64,000 bases of DNA from Solobacterium sp. (GCA_017512725.1 JAFWEW010000039.1:30640-94639), one strand, 5' to 3'; positions 17,034-25,771 are shown, numbered from the stretch's first letter. The notes: generated by a model from the sequence alone, not told the origin. Numbers and translations are program-made.

Positions 17034-18140
17034 ATGCGTGGATTGAAGATATTGATGGCAGGACTGCTGGCGGCTTCCGTACTGTGCGGCTGCACGGAAC
17101 GTTCACAGACGCTGAGTCCGCTGCCCAAGCCGGAACTGGAATCCGGTATTCGCGGGGAACAGTTTGGAATTGATAAAAATATTAATGAAGGAACGATTGA
17201 TCAGTATCTTGGACGGGAAGACACGGTTTACCGGGATATGCGAATGCTGAAAGATGCGGCGGATTACGAAGCGATCGGCGGGGATGCATGGCTGTCCGGT
17301 ATTGTAGAAGGCTTTGAAGTAGTGCCTTACCCTTATCTCGTAAATGTGGAAGGACTTCCGCCAGAAGTGGGATCTTCCTATACCGGGGTGACGCTGTTTA
17401 CACATGATGAAAACGGATATACCGCCAACTATGAGGAATCCATGGAAATCCTTGAGTATCTGTTTCCAAAGGACAAGAACATCATTCTCATGTGCGGCGG
17501 TGGCGGCTATGCCGGTATGACAAAAGCGATGCTCAGTGAGCTGGGCTGGGATGCGGATAAGATCTATAACGCCGGAGGATTCTGGTTTTATGAAGGAAAT
17601 CACCGCTTTGATGTAAAACGGGAAAAGGATGGCAAGACCTATTACGATTTCTACAAGCTGAATTATCACTATATCGATTTTGACAGCATGCATCGCATTA
17701 CGGAACTGCCGGAGCCGGAAGAAACAGATCCGGAACAGACCGCACAGCTGACGGAAGGACTGACGGTTCTTTCCGTGGATGAACTGAATCAGAAAATGAA
17801 GGATAAAGAGACGTTCGTTCTTTCCGTATATCTGCCCGGCTGTTCGGCATGTGCGAAATTTGCGCCGGTTGTAAAAGAAGCATCCGATACCGGAAAGGCA
17901 GAATTCTTTGCGATTTCGCTCTCGGAAGAGGGGATTGAAAAGACGTTCCTGAAAGAAAACGTAAAGTATACACCTGCAGTCGCAGTGATCCGGGAGGGTG
18001 AGCTGGCTGCGGTACTCGATGCCGGATCGGATGATGATATCCCGCGGTTCGAAAGTTCCGATGCGCTTCTGGAATGGATCGGCACGTATATCGAACTGAA
18101 CGAAGAATGTGAGACGGCCTGTACGGCATTTCCGCAGTAA
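17034..18140 (+). CDS. Lipoprotein with rhodanese-like and thioredoxin-like domains
   Basis: A 368-residue lipoprotein: signal peptide with lipobox ending LCGC (Cys 20 as likely lipid site). Residues about 85-190 resemble a rhodanese domain, with a single cysteine in MCGGGGYAGMTKAM (Cys 154) where the active-site loop is expected and GGFWFYEG after it. Residues about 245-360 form a thioredoxin-like domain with the CxxC pair CSAC (270-273) and a cis-Pro-like YTPAVAVI. Together this predicts an extracytoplasmic sulfur-transfer or disulfide enzyme. It lies 16 bases after the sensor phosphatase gene and is followed by a terminator. The loop CGGGGY is glycine-rich compared with active rhodaneses, so sulfurtransferase activity is unproven. 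Confidence 0.8.
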   Translation: MRGLKILMAGLLAASVLCGCTERSQTLSPLPKPELESGIRGEQFGIDKNINEGTIDQYLGREDTVYRDMRMLKDAADYEAIGGDAWLSGIVEGFEVVPYPYLVNVEGLPPEVGSSYTGVTLFTHDENGYTANYEESMEILEYLFPKDKNIILMCGGGGYAGMTKAMLSELGWDADKIYNAGGFWFYEGNHRFDVKREKDGKTYYDFYKLNYHYIDFDSMHRITELPEPEETDPEQTAQLTEGLTVLSVDELNQKMKDKETFVLSVYLPGCSACAKFAPVVKEASDTGKAEFFAISLSEEGIEKTFLKENVKYTPAVAVIREGELAAVLDAGSDDDIPRFESSDALLEWIGTYIELNEECETACTAFPQ

Positions 18141-18149
18141 TACGACAAG

Positions 18150-18178
18150 ACAGACCCTTGTGTTCAGGGCCTGTTTTT
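18150..18178 (+). terminator. Terminator after the redox lipoprotein gene
   Basis: Stem ACAG-CCCT with AGGG-CTGT (one internal mismatch) and a T-run TTTTT, ten bases after the stop. Confidence 0.75.
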
Positions 18179-18235
18179 CTGAAACCAGAAATATTATATG
18201 GATTTATTTAAAAATCTCTTTTCCTCAGATAAATG

Positions 18236-18263
18236 TTAACCCAAATTACAGAAGCGGTATACT
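18236..18263 (+). promoter_or_regulatory. Candidate promoter of the LarA-like/kinase/dehydrogenase cassette
   Basis: TTAACC (18236-18241), 16-nt spacer, TATACT (18258-18263), leaving a leader of about 110 nt before the ATG at 18381. The leader holds a short ATCAG/CTGAT repeat. No regulator gene is adjacent. Confidence 0.4.
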
Positions 18264-18380
18264 GCAGATAAGAACAGATCCGGCAAAAACTGTTTTTGAA
18301 AGAGAAACATCCGGCAGAAGATCAGACAGATCCTCTGATACGGAAAAACGCAAAAGCATCGGAAGGAGCAGGAGGATCAG

Positions 18381-19655
18381 ATGGGAATAATTTCAGAATT
18401 GCTGAACGACATTGAGATACCTGAAATGATATCGATCCGTCAGAAATTTGACGGAACGCACATTGAGACCGAAATGATTCCTGAGGTGATTGCGGAACAG
18501 ATGCGACTGGAGAAAATCTCTTCGCGGTTTCACCCTGGCATGCGGGTCGCAATTACTGCGGGAAGCAGAGGGGTAGCGAATATCGGACTCATCATCCGAT
18601 CGATTGCGGACAATCTGAAGGCAATGGGCTGTGAGCCGTTCATCATTCCGGCTATGGGAAGTCACGGAGGCGCTACTGCGAAGGGGCAAAAGGAAGTAAT
18701 TGAATCCTACGGAATTACAGAGGAATTCACCGGCTGCAGGATTATCTCCTCAATGGAGACGGTTGAGATCGGGAAAACCGAAACAGGACGTCCGGTACGA
18801 ATCGACAAAAATGCCTATGAGGCAGACGGTATCGTTGTGTGCGGCAGGGTAAAGCCTCATACCGGATTCCGCGGCCCTTATGAGAGCGGCATTATGAAGA
18901 TGATGGCCATCGGACTGGGAAAACAGTACGGGGCCGAAATCATTCATCAGGACGGATTTCATCATCTCAGGGAGTACATCCCGATGTACGGCAAGTCAAT
19001 CATCAAATACGCACCGGTCACATGTGCGCTGGCGGTTCTTGAAAATGCTTATGATCAGACCCGGGAACTTATAGCGATGACACCGGAAGAAATCATAACG
19101 GATGAGCCGGTTCTGCTCGACCGTGCAAGAACCTATATGCCGAGGCTGCTGTTTGACAGCTGCGATGTGCTTATCATTGATGAGGCAGGCAAGAACATCA
19201 GCGGTGACGGTATGGATCCCAATATCTCCGGGCGTTTTCCGTCAGCTTGCGCCGACGGCGGCATCAATGCGCAGCGGGTGGCCATTCTGGACATGACACC
19301 CGAATCACACGGCAACGGCTGCGGCATGGGCCTGGCAGACTGTATCTGCAAGCGTTTCTATGACAAACTTGATCTTGAAGCGACCTATCCGAATGCGATC
19401 ACCAATACGGTCGTAGGCGAAATGAAAATCCCGATGATCATGAAGAACGATAAAGAAGTGATTCAGCTCTGCATCAAGACCTGCAATGAGATCGACAAAC
19501 AGAATCCAAGAGTAATCCGAATCAAAAACACATTGAAACTGGAGAATATTGAAATCTCGGCAGCGCTTCTCGATGAAGCGAACATGCATCCGGATATAGA
19601 AATCACCGGAGAACTCCATCCAATGCTGTTCAACGACGAGAACAACCTCTGGTAA
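18381..19655 (+). CDS. LarA-like nickel-pincer racemase/epimerase family protein (DUF2088)
   Basis: A 424-residue cytoplasmic protein of the LarA family, whose founding member racemises lactate with a nickel pincer nucleotide; other members act on malate, phenyllactate or gluconate. Candidate cofactor ligands sit in GSHGGAT (His 95), KPHTGF (His 160), Lys 173 or 181, and IHQDGFHH (His 189-195), with spacings near those of LarA (His108, His174, Lys184, His200). AITAGSRGVANI at 57-68 is the N-terminal signature. An AGGAGGATCAG site precedes the ATG. It heads a cassette with a DUF1537 kinase and a PdxA2-like dehydrogenase, which suggests an epimerase for a four-carbon sugar acid. The cofactor genes larB, larC and larE are not in the window. 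Confidence 0.85.
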   Translation: MGIISELLNDIEIPEMISIRQKFDGTHIETEMIPEVIAEQMRLEKISSRFHPGMRVAITAGSRGVANIGLIIRSIADNLKAMGCEPFIIPAMGSHGGATAKGQKEVIESYGITEEFTGCRIISSMETVEIGKTETGRPVRIDKNAYEADGIVVCGRVKPHTGFRGPYESGIMKMMAIGLGKQYGAEIIHQDGFHHLREYIPMYGKSIIKYAPVTCALAVLENAYDQTRELIAMTPEEIITDEPVLLDRARTYMPRLLFDSCDVLIIDEAGKNISGDGMDPNISGRFPSACADGGINAQRVAILDMTPESHGNGCGMGLADCICKRFYDKLDLEATYPNAITNTVVGEMKIPMIMKNDKEVIQLCIKTCNEIDKQNPRVIRIKNTLKLENIEISAALLDEANMHPDIEITGELHPMLFNDENNLW

Positions 19656-19699
19656 CAGCCGCCTGAACAGATTCATCAAATCATCTTAAGGAGTACATC

Positions 19700-19726
19700 G
19701 TGAACGAAACGCAGCGCTCTGCCTGA
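19700..19726 (+). other. Eight-codon frame with a strong ribosome site, possible leader or gene remnant
   Basis: AAGGAG followed eight bases later by GTG and eight codons (MNETQRSA) to TGA, in the 148-base gap between the LarA-like and kinase genes. The rest of the gap has imperfect repeats of the type GAATGCCTTCGG / CCTTTCGGGCATGC. It may be the start of a lost gene, or just coupling DNA. Confidence 0.25.
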
Positions 19727-19803
19727 GGGAATGCCTTCGGCTGAATCCTTTCGGGCATGCGGTTTCGTCTGATACACAGCAGATACAGACCAGGGAGGCT
19801 TTC

Positions 19804-21051
19804 ATGGACAGACTGATGATCATATCCGATGATCTCACCGGAGCGCTTGACACGGGAATACAGCTTGTCAAAAAACATGTGAAGATAGCTGTCTTTGCGG
19901 ATGAGAGCACTTTTTCTGCAGCCGGCTGCGGTGCGGAGACTGTGGTAATCAATTCTGATACAAGAAATGCCTCTCCTGAGAAAGCGTATTCTGCTATCCG
20001 CAGAATCGTTCATGAAGGACGCATTGCCGGCATTGAATACTTTTATAAAAAAACCGATTCCGCACTGCGGGGAAATGTCGGCAGCGAATTACAGGCGGTA
20101 ATGGATGAGACCGGATCCGATTGTCTGCAGTTTGTTCCGGCTTTACCGCATATGAACCGTTATACCCTGAACGGCATACATTATATAGACGGGGTTCCGG
20201 CAGGGGAGAGCATTTTTGCGCAAGACAGGTATTCTCCCGTCAGACATTCTGCAGTGGCCGATATCATTCATGAACAGTCCGATCTGCCGGTAATCGGGCA
20301 TTCGGAACGGGTGTCCTGCGGGGAACGGGGAGTCCACGTGTATGATGCGCGGAGTGAAGAAGATCTTGCGGCGATTGCAGCGCATCTGAAGAAGTGCGGG
20401 CAGTACCGTCTGCTTGCCGGATGCTCAGGATTGGCACAGTATGTTCCGGAACTGCTGGATCTTGCCGGAAATGCTTCTATAGAACTTCCGCTGCGCAAAG
20501 GTCTTCTGGTGGTCTGCGGAAGCACAAATCAGGTCACAAAAAACCAGCTTGAAGACGCGGAAGCCAACGGCTTTATCCGCTGCACACTGCAGCCGCGGAT
20601 GACCCTTGACAGAGACTGGATCGATACCAAAGAATGCAGAGAATTTCTCGACGGCTGTATGGAGGAATTCGGACGTACAGGACGTCTGATCATTGATACG
20701 AATGACAGAGAGACCAACGAAACGAAGCGGTATGCGGAAGAACATGGTCTCAAAACGGAAGAGATCCGGACGGGAATCGTTACGGCTCTGGGCATGATCC
20801 TGAAACGGCTTCTTGACAGAGGCGTGCACTGCACATTGCTGCTGACAGGCGGCGATACATTGCTTGGATTTATGAAGCAGATCGGCGTAAGCCGGCTGAC
20901 TCCGGTCCAAGAAGCAGCACCGGGAGTTGTAATCTCATTGCTGGATTACAACGGTTGCAGCTATCCGGTGATTACAAAATCCGGTGGCTTCGGAAACCGG
21001 GAACTATTATCTGAACTTGCAGAACAAGCAAAGAAAGGAGAGGAATCTTGA
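19804..21051 (+). CDS. Four-carbon acid sugar kinase family protein (DUF1537)
   Basis: A 415-residue kinase of the OtnK/DtnK/DenK family, which phosphorylates threonate, erythronate or related acids at C4 with ATP. The N-terminal DUF1537 domain opens with ISDDLTGALDTG (about 7-18) and has KKTDSALRGN at about 79-88 (the K-T-DSTLRGN block of the family); the C-terminal nucleotide-binding domain has VVCGSTNQVT and LLLTGGDT, GFGN near the end. Start ATG 19804 follows a GGGAGG site. It overlaps the next gene by ATGA. With a PdxA2-like dehydrogenase this is the known pair for 4-phospho-threonate-type acids, giving dihydroxyacetone phosphate. Confidence 0.9.
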   Translation: MDRLMIISDDLTGALDTGIQLVKKHVKIAVFADESTFSAAGCGAETVVINSDTRNASPEKAYSAIRRIVHEGRIAGIEYFYKKTDSALRGNVGSELQAVMDETGSDCLQFVPALPHMNRYTLNGIHYIDGVPAGESIFAQDRYSPVRHSAVADIIHEQSDLPVIGHSERVSCGERGVHVYDARSEEDLAAIAAHLKKCGQYRLLAGCSGLAQYVPELLDLAGNASIELPLRKGLLVVCGSTNQVTKNQLEDAEANGFIRCTLQPRMTLDRDWIDTKECREFLDGCMEEFGRTGRLIIDTNDRETNETKRYAEEHGLKTEEIRTGIVTALGMILKRLLDRGVHCTLLLTGGDTLLGFMKQIGVSRLTPVQEAAPGVVISLLDYNGCSYPVITKSGGFGNRELLSELAEQAKKGEES

Positions 21052-22166
21052 GCAGACCAGTAATCGGAATTACAATGGGCGATCCCTACGGAAGTGGAGC
21101 TGATATTTCTGTAAAGGCACTTGCGAAGCAGGAGATCTATGAAAGATGCAGACCGATCATTATCGGAGATGCATGCTGTATGGAATATGCCGCTCAGGTG
21201 GCCGAGAAAGTATCTGGCATCAAAGTGCGGATCCGTCCAGTCTCATCTGTGAACGATGCGGTGTTTGAGTGCGGGACGATTGATGTGCTGGACATGAAGA
21301 TCATGACGGATACGGATATTCCGAAGACGGATGTTCCTGCGCCGTTTAACGTTTATTCCTGCGCAAAGGGTGGAGAAGCCGCATTCCGGTATGTGACGAA
21401 AGTGATTGAACTGGCGATGACGCATGAAGTTGATGCGACAGTCACCAACGCTCTCAGCAAAGAAGCCATAAACATGGCCGGTCATCATTACAGCGGCCAT
21501 ACGGAAATCTACGCGGAGTATACAGGTACGAAGAAATATACGATGATGCTGGCGCATGAAGATTTTCGCGTTGTTCATGTTTCCACGCACGTATCGCTGC
21601 GGGAAGCATGCGACCGGGTAAAGAAAGACCGTGTGCTGGAAGTGATCCGTATTGCGGATGAGGCATGCAGATCGCTTGGAATCAGAAAACCGAAGATTGG
21701 GGTAGCCGGCTTAAACCCGCACTGCGGCGAGAACGGTCTTTTCGGAAGAGAGGAGATCGAAGAAATCCAGCCGGCAATCGATGCGGCAATGGCGGAGGGC
21801 ATCATCATTCCGGAAAAGAAGCCGACACCTCCGGATACGATCTTCTCTAAGGCTATCGGCGGATGGTATGACATCGTCGTTGCCATGTATCATGATCAGG
21901 GGCATATCCCGATCAAAGTGAAGGGATTTGTATATGACCGCGACAAGAAAGAATGGGACGCAGTTGCCGGCATCAATGTGACGCTCGGTCTTCCCATCAT
22001 TCGTGCAAGCGTGGATCACGGCACAGACTTCGTCCATGCGGGCAGCGGTCTCTCAAATGAGATCAGTCTTGTCAATGCGATTGATTACGCAGTGCGTATC
22101 GCAGAGAATAAACAGGGATGTCTCACTGCGGAAGGTCTTACGTCAGAAAACAGACAAAAAACGTAA
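21048..22166 (+). CDS. pdxA2: PdxA2-type 4-phosphoerythronate/threonate dehydrogenase (4-hydroxythreonine-4-phosphate dehydrogenase family)
   Basis: A 372-residue metal-dependent dehydrogenase. Family signs: ITMGDPYGSGADIS at 8-21 (GDPAGIGPE in PdxA), the three metal-ligand histidines in GHTEIYAE, HVSLREA and MYHDQGHIPIK, and the tail DHGTDFVHAGSG. PdxA2 oxidises and decarboxylates 4-phospho sugar acids to dihydroxyacetone phosphate with NAD; the link to a DUF1537 kinase favours this over pyridoxine synthesis, as no pdxJ is present. Coupled to the kinase by a four-base overlap. No terminator is obvious before the next gene. The symbol is by context and family. Confidence 0.88.
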   Translation: MSRPVIGITMGDPYGSGADISVKALAKQEIYERCRPIIIGDACCMEYAAQVAEKVSGIKVRIRPVSSVNDAVFECGTIDVLDMKIMTDTDIPKTDVPAPFNVYSCAKGGEAAFRYVTKVIELAMTHEVDATVTNALSKEAINMAGHHYSGHTEIYAEYTGTKKYTMMLAHEDFRVVHVSTHVSLREACDRVKKDRVLEVIRIADEACRSLGIRKPKIGVAGLNPHCGENGLFGREEIEEIQPAIDAAMAEGIIIPEKKPTPPDTIFSKAIGGWYDIVVAMYHDQGHIPIKVKGFVYDRDKKEWDAVAGINVTLGLPIIRASVDHGTDFVHAGSGLSNEISLVNAIDYAVRIAENKQGCLTAEGLTSENRQKT

Positions 22167-22230
22167 TAACAAAAAATATATTAAGGATTATTAATCAAAA
22201 TACATTTTTAACTACAGGAGGAGGGTTCGA

Positions 22231-23751
22231 ATGAAAATTAAAGCGCTGAACTGCCCGAGCTGCGGAGCAACGATCGATATTCAGGCCGGTGAGAAACTGG
22301 TTAAGTGCCCATATTGTGATACGACGATTACTGCGACTTATGACAAAAATGAGCAGCAGATGGTCGGCGGAACGCAGTTTACGGATGAAAAGACCGGACT
22401 GCCGCTAGGAAAAGCCATCATACCCGAAGGGTGGAAGACCCAGGGTTTCATGGTGGAAAAACAGATTGATGACATCACTCCGTTTGGTACGATACTGAAT
22501 ACGTATAATTCCGATCAGACCATGCGGATGACGACACAGTTTGGTGAGAAATGGATGCAGCTGCTGACCAATTCCATATTGTCGATGGCGACGCCAAAGC
22601 AGATCCGCAGGAATTATCTTGAGCCAAAAGCGTATCTGGCAGATCTTGCGGCGCGAATTCTGAATGTCAGTATTACCCCGGGTGCGTTTGGAAAACTCGA
22701 AACGAATTACAGCCGTAACCGGAGTATCGAAGCGCAGAAGATTGTTGGCCGTTTCAATGAGAATGCCCGTATTATTCTGCCAAACATTCAGTGCGACTAT
22801 AAGCTTCAGAATGTGCTCTGTGATTCCTATGCAATCAACGGCCGCTTTCAGAATCAGGGAAAAGAATGGTGTGTCATTATGGCGGCAGATCTGTATGGTC
22901 TGGAGTTCTATGATGCCGCTCCTATGGCTTCGCTTGGCCGTGGGCTGACAAGCGGCATTGGAAAACTGTTTTCCGGATCACAGGGTGATTCTTCGGAATT
23001 CCCCAATGTGTTCAGCGAAACGATAAATGCGATTAAAAACGGAGAAGAAAGTATCTTCAGCATGGATTTCCTTCGCGGCGGCGGACTGGTAGGCGCAATG
23101 AAGCGGCAGAAAGAAAAACTGCATACTGCAGAGATCAATGCGCAGATGAATACCGGACCGGTACCGCAGCCGCAGGAGACTCCCCGGCCGCAGGCCGCAG
23201 AACCGGCCTTTGGTCACGCGAAGGAAGCGGGGAAACCGGTTGATGCGATCGAATGGGGTGCAAAGCGCATCTATTATGCGGTCGGCCCGGCAGAACTGGA
23301 ACAGGATCTGATCAAGAAGTTCATGGTCTTTGTTGGATCATTTAAACAGGATCAGGGAATCGAACAGCGGCTGGAACAGATTCATCAGCAGGTGCGCCAG
23401 CAGGAAATGATGAGTCTGCAGAGTGCGACCGGCTATGCAATGGCTTCTCAGCAGGCGAATATGATGAGACAGGCGCAGATCTCACAGACACTGCAGCAGT
23501 CCAGTAATATCGTCATGCAGGGATGGGAGAACCGCCAGGCGGCACAGAGCCGGATGTCGGATAACTTCTCACAGGCGATCCGCGGTGTAGACAGCTATGT
23601 TACAACCGATGGACGGACGGTCGAACACAGTGTTGTCTCGGATCACGTATATCAGAACAGATACGGTGATACGATCGGTGTATCCGGAACCGGATTCAGC
23701 GAGCAGGCGATGAACAACCTGGGGCTGACCGAGCTGGATAAGAAACAGTAA
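22231..23751 (+). CDS. Large zinc-ribbon protein of unknown function
   Basis: A 506-residue soluble protein. Residues about 7-30 are a four-cysteine zinc ribbon (NCPSCGA and KCPYCDT). The middle (about 45-270) is a mixed alpha/beta region without a recognised motif, opening with LPLGKAIIPEGW; the C-terminal third is rich in Gln, Met and Ala with helical character (about 385-440) and ends with DHVYQNRYGDTIGVSG, a short motif often seen near the end of Firmicutes zinc-ribbon proteins. The GGAGGAGGG ribosome site and the bases up to ATG are identical to those at 935-953 upstream of glgA. Single gene with its own terminator; function unknown. Confidence 0.75.
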   Translation: MKIKALNCPSCGATIDIQAGEKLVKCPYCDTTITATYDKNEQQMVGGTQFTDEKTGLPLGKAIIPEGWKTQGFMVEKQIDDITPFGTILNTYNSDQTMRMTTQFGEKWMQLLTNSILSMATPKQIRRNYLEPKAYLADLAARILNVSITPGAFGKLETNYSRNRSIEAQKIVGRFNENARIILPNIQCDYKLQNVLCDSYAINGRFQNQGKEWCVIMAADLYGLEFYDAAPMASLGRGLTSGIGKLFSGSQGDSSEFPNVFSETINAIKNGEESIFSMDFLRGGGLVGAMKRQKEKLHTAEINAQMNTGPVPQPQETPRPQAAEPAFGHAKEAGKPVDAIEWGAKRIYYAVGPAELEQDLIKKFMVFVGSFKQDQGIEQRLEQIHQQVRQQEMMSLQSATGYAMASQQANMMRQAQISQTLQQSSNIVMQGWENRQAAQSRMSDNFSQAIRGVDSYVTTDGRTVEHSVVSDHVYQNRYGDTIGVSGTGFSEQAMNNLGLTELDKKQ

Positions 23752-23757
23752 TTCCCG

Positions 23758-23790
23758 CAGACCGGAAAACTCCGGTCTGTATTTGTTCTT
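23758..23790 (+). terminator. Terminator after the large zinc-ribbon gene
   Basis: CAGACCGGA pairs with TCCGGTCTG around an AAAC loop, followed by TATTTGTTCTT. Confidence 0.8.
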
Positions 23791-23849
23791 ACAATTCTGC
23801 TTTGTGATACACTTACAGCAATGAATAAGCAACAGGGGAGAAAAGAATT

Positions 23850-24254
23850 ATGCTGAAACAGGTGTCGGTAATTGCGGAAAACCGCAAAGGAACCATTAAT
23901 AACATTATCGGAGGGATCTCCAGCGAAGGAATCGACTTCTACAATGTCGTCAGTAATGACTCGCAGGAGTTCGGCATCATCCGAATGCTCTGCTCCGATC
24001 CGGAAAAAGCAAAAGAGATCCTGACCAGGGAAGGACATCTGGTAAAAATGGATAATGTGCTGGGTGTCGTGATCTCGGAGGAGGTCGGCAGCCTGAACCG
24101 CCTGCTGGAAGCTGTTTCCGACAGCCGGATCAACATCGATTACCTGTATGTATGCTATATCCGCCAGGAGAAGAACCCGGTAGCGATCCTGCATGTGGCG
24201 GATCCCTATGAAGTAGAGGAGTGCCTGCAGGGCAGAGGCTATCAATGCCTGTAA
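23850..24254 (+). CDS. Tandem ACT-domain regulatory protein
   Basis: A 134-residue protein made of two ACT-type folds: residues 1-68 (KQVSVIAENRKGTINNIIGGI, ending HLVKMDNVLGV) and 70-134 (the second opening with EEVGSLNRLLEAVSDSRI). ACT pairs bind amino acids and control enzymes or transporters; stand-alone pairs of this kind occur next to amino acid metabolism or transport genes. A GGGGAG site lies nine bases before the ATG. The stop lies ten bases inside the next gene, so it is coupled to membrane proteins, and the liv operon starts 1.7 kb downstream. A role in sensing an amino acid for that transporter is possible but inferred. Confidence 0.85.
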   Translation: MLKQVSVIAENRKGTINNIIGGISSEGIDFYNVVSNDSQEFGIIRMLCSDPEKAKEILTREGHLVKMDNVLGVVISEEVGSLNRLLEAVSDSRINIDYLYVCYIRQEKNPVAILHVADPYEVEECLQGRGYQCL

Positions 24255-25288
24255 CATCTGAATCCATGACAACGAGCAGACGCAGAATTGCGTCTGTTTC
24301 CTGTATGCACGCTCTGATCGACTTTCTCTGTGCATTTTCCATGTTCGGAATCTTTCACCAGGGAAATAATCTATTCGTTTCGTTCTGGACCTATAACTTC
24401 TGTGCCTTTGCACTGCAGCTGCCGATCGGTATTCTGGCGGACCATTTTGTGGCGGAGTCCACACAGGCAAGGCAGAAGATCCCGTTTCTGCTGGTCAGTG
24501 CCGGAATTCTGCTGACAGTGGCCGGGTGCTTCACGAATCCTGTCATCCTTGGACTTGGCAATGCCCTGTTCCATACCGGCGGGGGGATCGTCTCCATACA
24601 GGAGGATGATCATGCCGGCATGAAAGGCGCAGGTCTTGGGGTGTTTGTGGCACCGGGAGCGGTTGGGCTGTTCCTGGGCGGGGTAATTACCGATGCGTCA
24701 AGAGCAGTGGTCGCAGGAGGTGCGTTTCTGATCCTGGCAGCGCTCTGGTTTGTTCTGTGGAATGAAGTACGAAACGATCCTGCAGGATCACAACAGGAGG
24801 TCCGGCTTCCTTCCGACAAATACGCCTGGATTGTTTTCGCCGGCTGTTTTGCGGTGGTCGTGCTTCGTTCAGCCATCGGATTATCGGTTCCGTTTGCGTG
24901 GAAGACCGGTTTTTGGCCATCGTTTGCGGCAGTCGCAGCGCTTGCACTGGGGAAAACGGCAGGCGGGTTTCTCTCAGCCCGGTACGGCGCCCGTAAAACC
25001 ATGATCGTTTCTCTTCTGACTGCGGCAGTCTGTTATGGATTCAAGGATATTCCGCTGTTTGGAATCCTCGCATTATTTACATTTAATATGACGATGCCGG
25101 TGACGCTGTATACACTGGCAAAACGGTTTGGGGGAATGCCGGGGTTTGCGTTTGGCGCCTTGACCTTTGCGCTGTTCCTTGGATATGCATTTGTTACGGG
25201 TCACCGGAATCCGGTTCCGCTGTTTGGCACAGTCGGAAGTATCGTTTCCCTGCTTGTTCTCTGGCCGCTGGTAAAGGATTATGAATGA
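24245..25288 (+). CDS. MFS-like polytopic membrane protein
   Basis: A 347-residue protein with about ten hydrophobic helices, seen as a first half (about 20-165) and a second half (about 195-345) of similar layout, separated by a charged loop (NEVRNDPAGSQQEV). Segments such as GLGNALFHTGGGIVSI and GVFVAPGAVGLFLGGVI resemble major-facilitator transporters, though the family cannot be pinned down. Start chosen at ATG 24245 (AGAGG six bases upstream); GTG 24221 and ATG 24266 are alternatives. It overlaps the ACT gene by ten bases and the next membrane gene by eight, so the four genes 23850-25771 form one transcription unit. Confidence 0.7.
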   Translation: MPVTSESMTTSRRRIASVSCMHALIDFLCAFSMFGIFHQGNNLFVSFWTYNFCAFALQLPIGILADHFVAESTQARQKIPFLLVSAGILLTVAGCFTNPVILGLGNALFHTGGGIVSIQEDDHAGMKGAGLGVFVAPGAVGLFLGGVITDASRAVVAGGAFLILAALWFVLWNEVRNDPAGSQQEVRLPSDKYAWIVFAGCFAVVVLRSAIGLSVPFAWKTGFWPSFAAVAALALGKTAGGFLSARYGARKTMIVSLLTAAVCYGFKDIPLFGILALFTFNMTMPVTLYTLAKRFGGMPGFAFGALTFALFLGYAFVTGHRNPVPLFGTVGSIVSLLVLWPLVKDYE

Positions 25289-25619
25289 TCTCCTGTTTCT
25301 GAGACCGCTGCTTCGGACGGTGCTGATCGAAGCAGTTGCCGCCTGGTTAATCGGTATCCGGAACCGGAAGGATCTGATGCTGGTTGTGCTGGTCAACGTG
25401 CTGACCAATCCGCTTCTGCATCTGTTTGCACGGATATTCCGCATGGTGTTATCCGGAACAGCGGCCTCGGTTCTGGTGCTGGCAGTGCTGGAGCTGCTGG
25501 TCGTGCTTGCGGAAGGATGGATCTATGAGAAGGGATCCGAAATATCCCATCCATATCGGATATCCCTTATACTTAATATGTGTTCATTAACAGGAGGGTT
25601 GTTATGGAGTTTCTTATGA
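25281..25619 (+). CDS. Small polytopic membrane protein of unknown function
   Basis: A 112-residue protein with three or four hydrophobic segments and few charged residues (LLFLRPLLRTVLIEAVAAWL, ASVLVLAVLELLVVL, and a C-terminal helix). It starts inside the end of the MFS-like gene (overlap eight bases) and overlaps the following 55-residue gene by 16 bases. Conservation of this tight packing elsewhere would support a membrane complex. No family recognised. Confidence 0.65.
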   Translation: MNDLLFLRPLLRTVLIEAVAAWLIGIRNRKDLMLVVLVNVLTNPLLHLFARIFRMVLSGTAASVLVLAVLELLVVLAEGWIYEKGSEISHPYRISLILNMCSLTGGLLWSFL

Positions 25620-25771
25620 ATATCTGCAATATCGTAAACGATGTACCGGATGATCCGGTGATCACCGAGTCGGGCAGTCCGATGATGACGGTACTGATGA
25701 TTGCGGTCGCAGCTGTGGCGGTGCTGCTGATCTGGAAGTTCTTCATCAAGCCGAAGAAAGCAGCTGAATGA
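25604..25771 (+). CDS. Small single-helix membrane protein
   Basis: A 55-residue protein beginning at ATG 25604 with an excellent AGGAGG site six bases upstream. Residues 1-26 are acidic and polar (NDVPDDPVITESGSP); residues about 28-47 are one hydrophobic helix ending in a basic tail (KFFIKPKKAAE), which predicts an outside N-terminus. It overlaps the previous gene and is followed directly by a terminator, so it ends the unit that starts with the ACT protein. The quality of the ribosome site argues it is real despite its size. Confidence 0.7.
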   Translation: MEFLMNICNIVNDVPDDPVITESGSPMMTVLMIAVAAVAVLLIWKFFIKPKKAAE

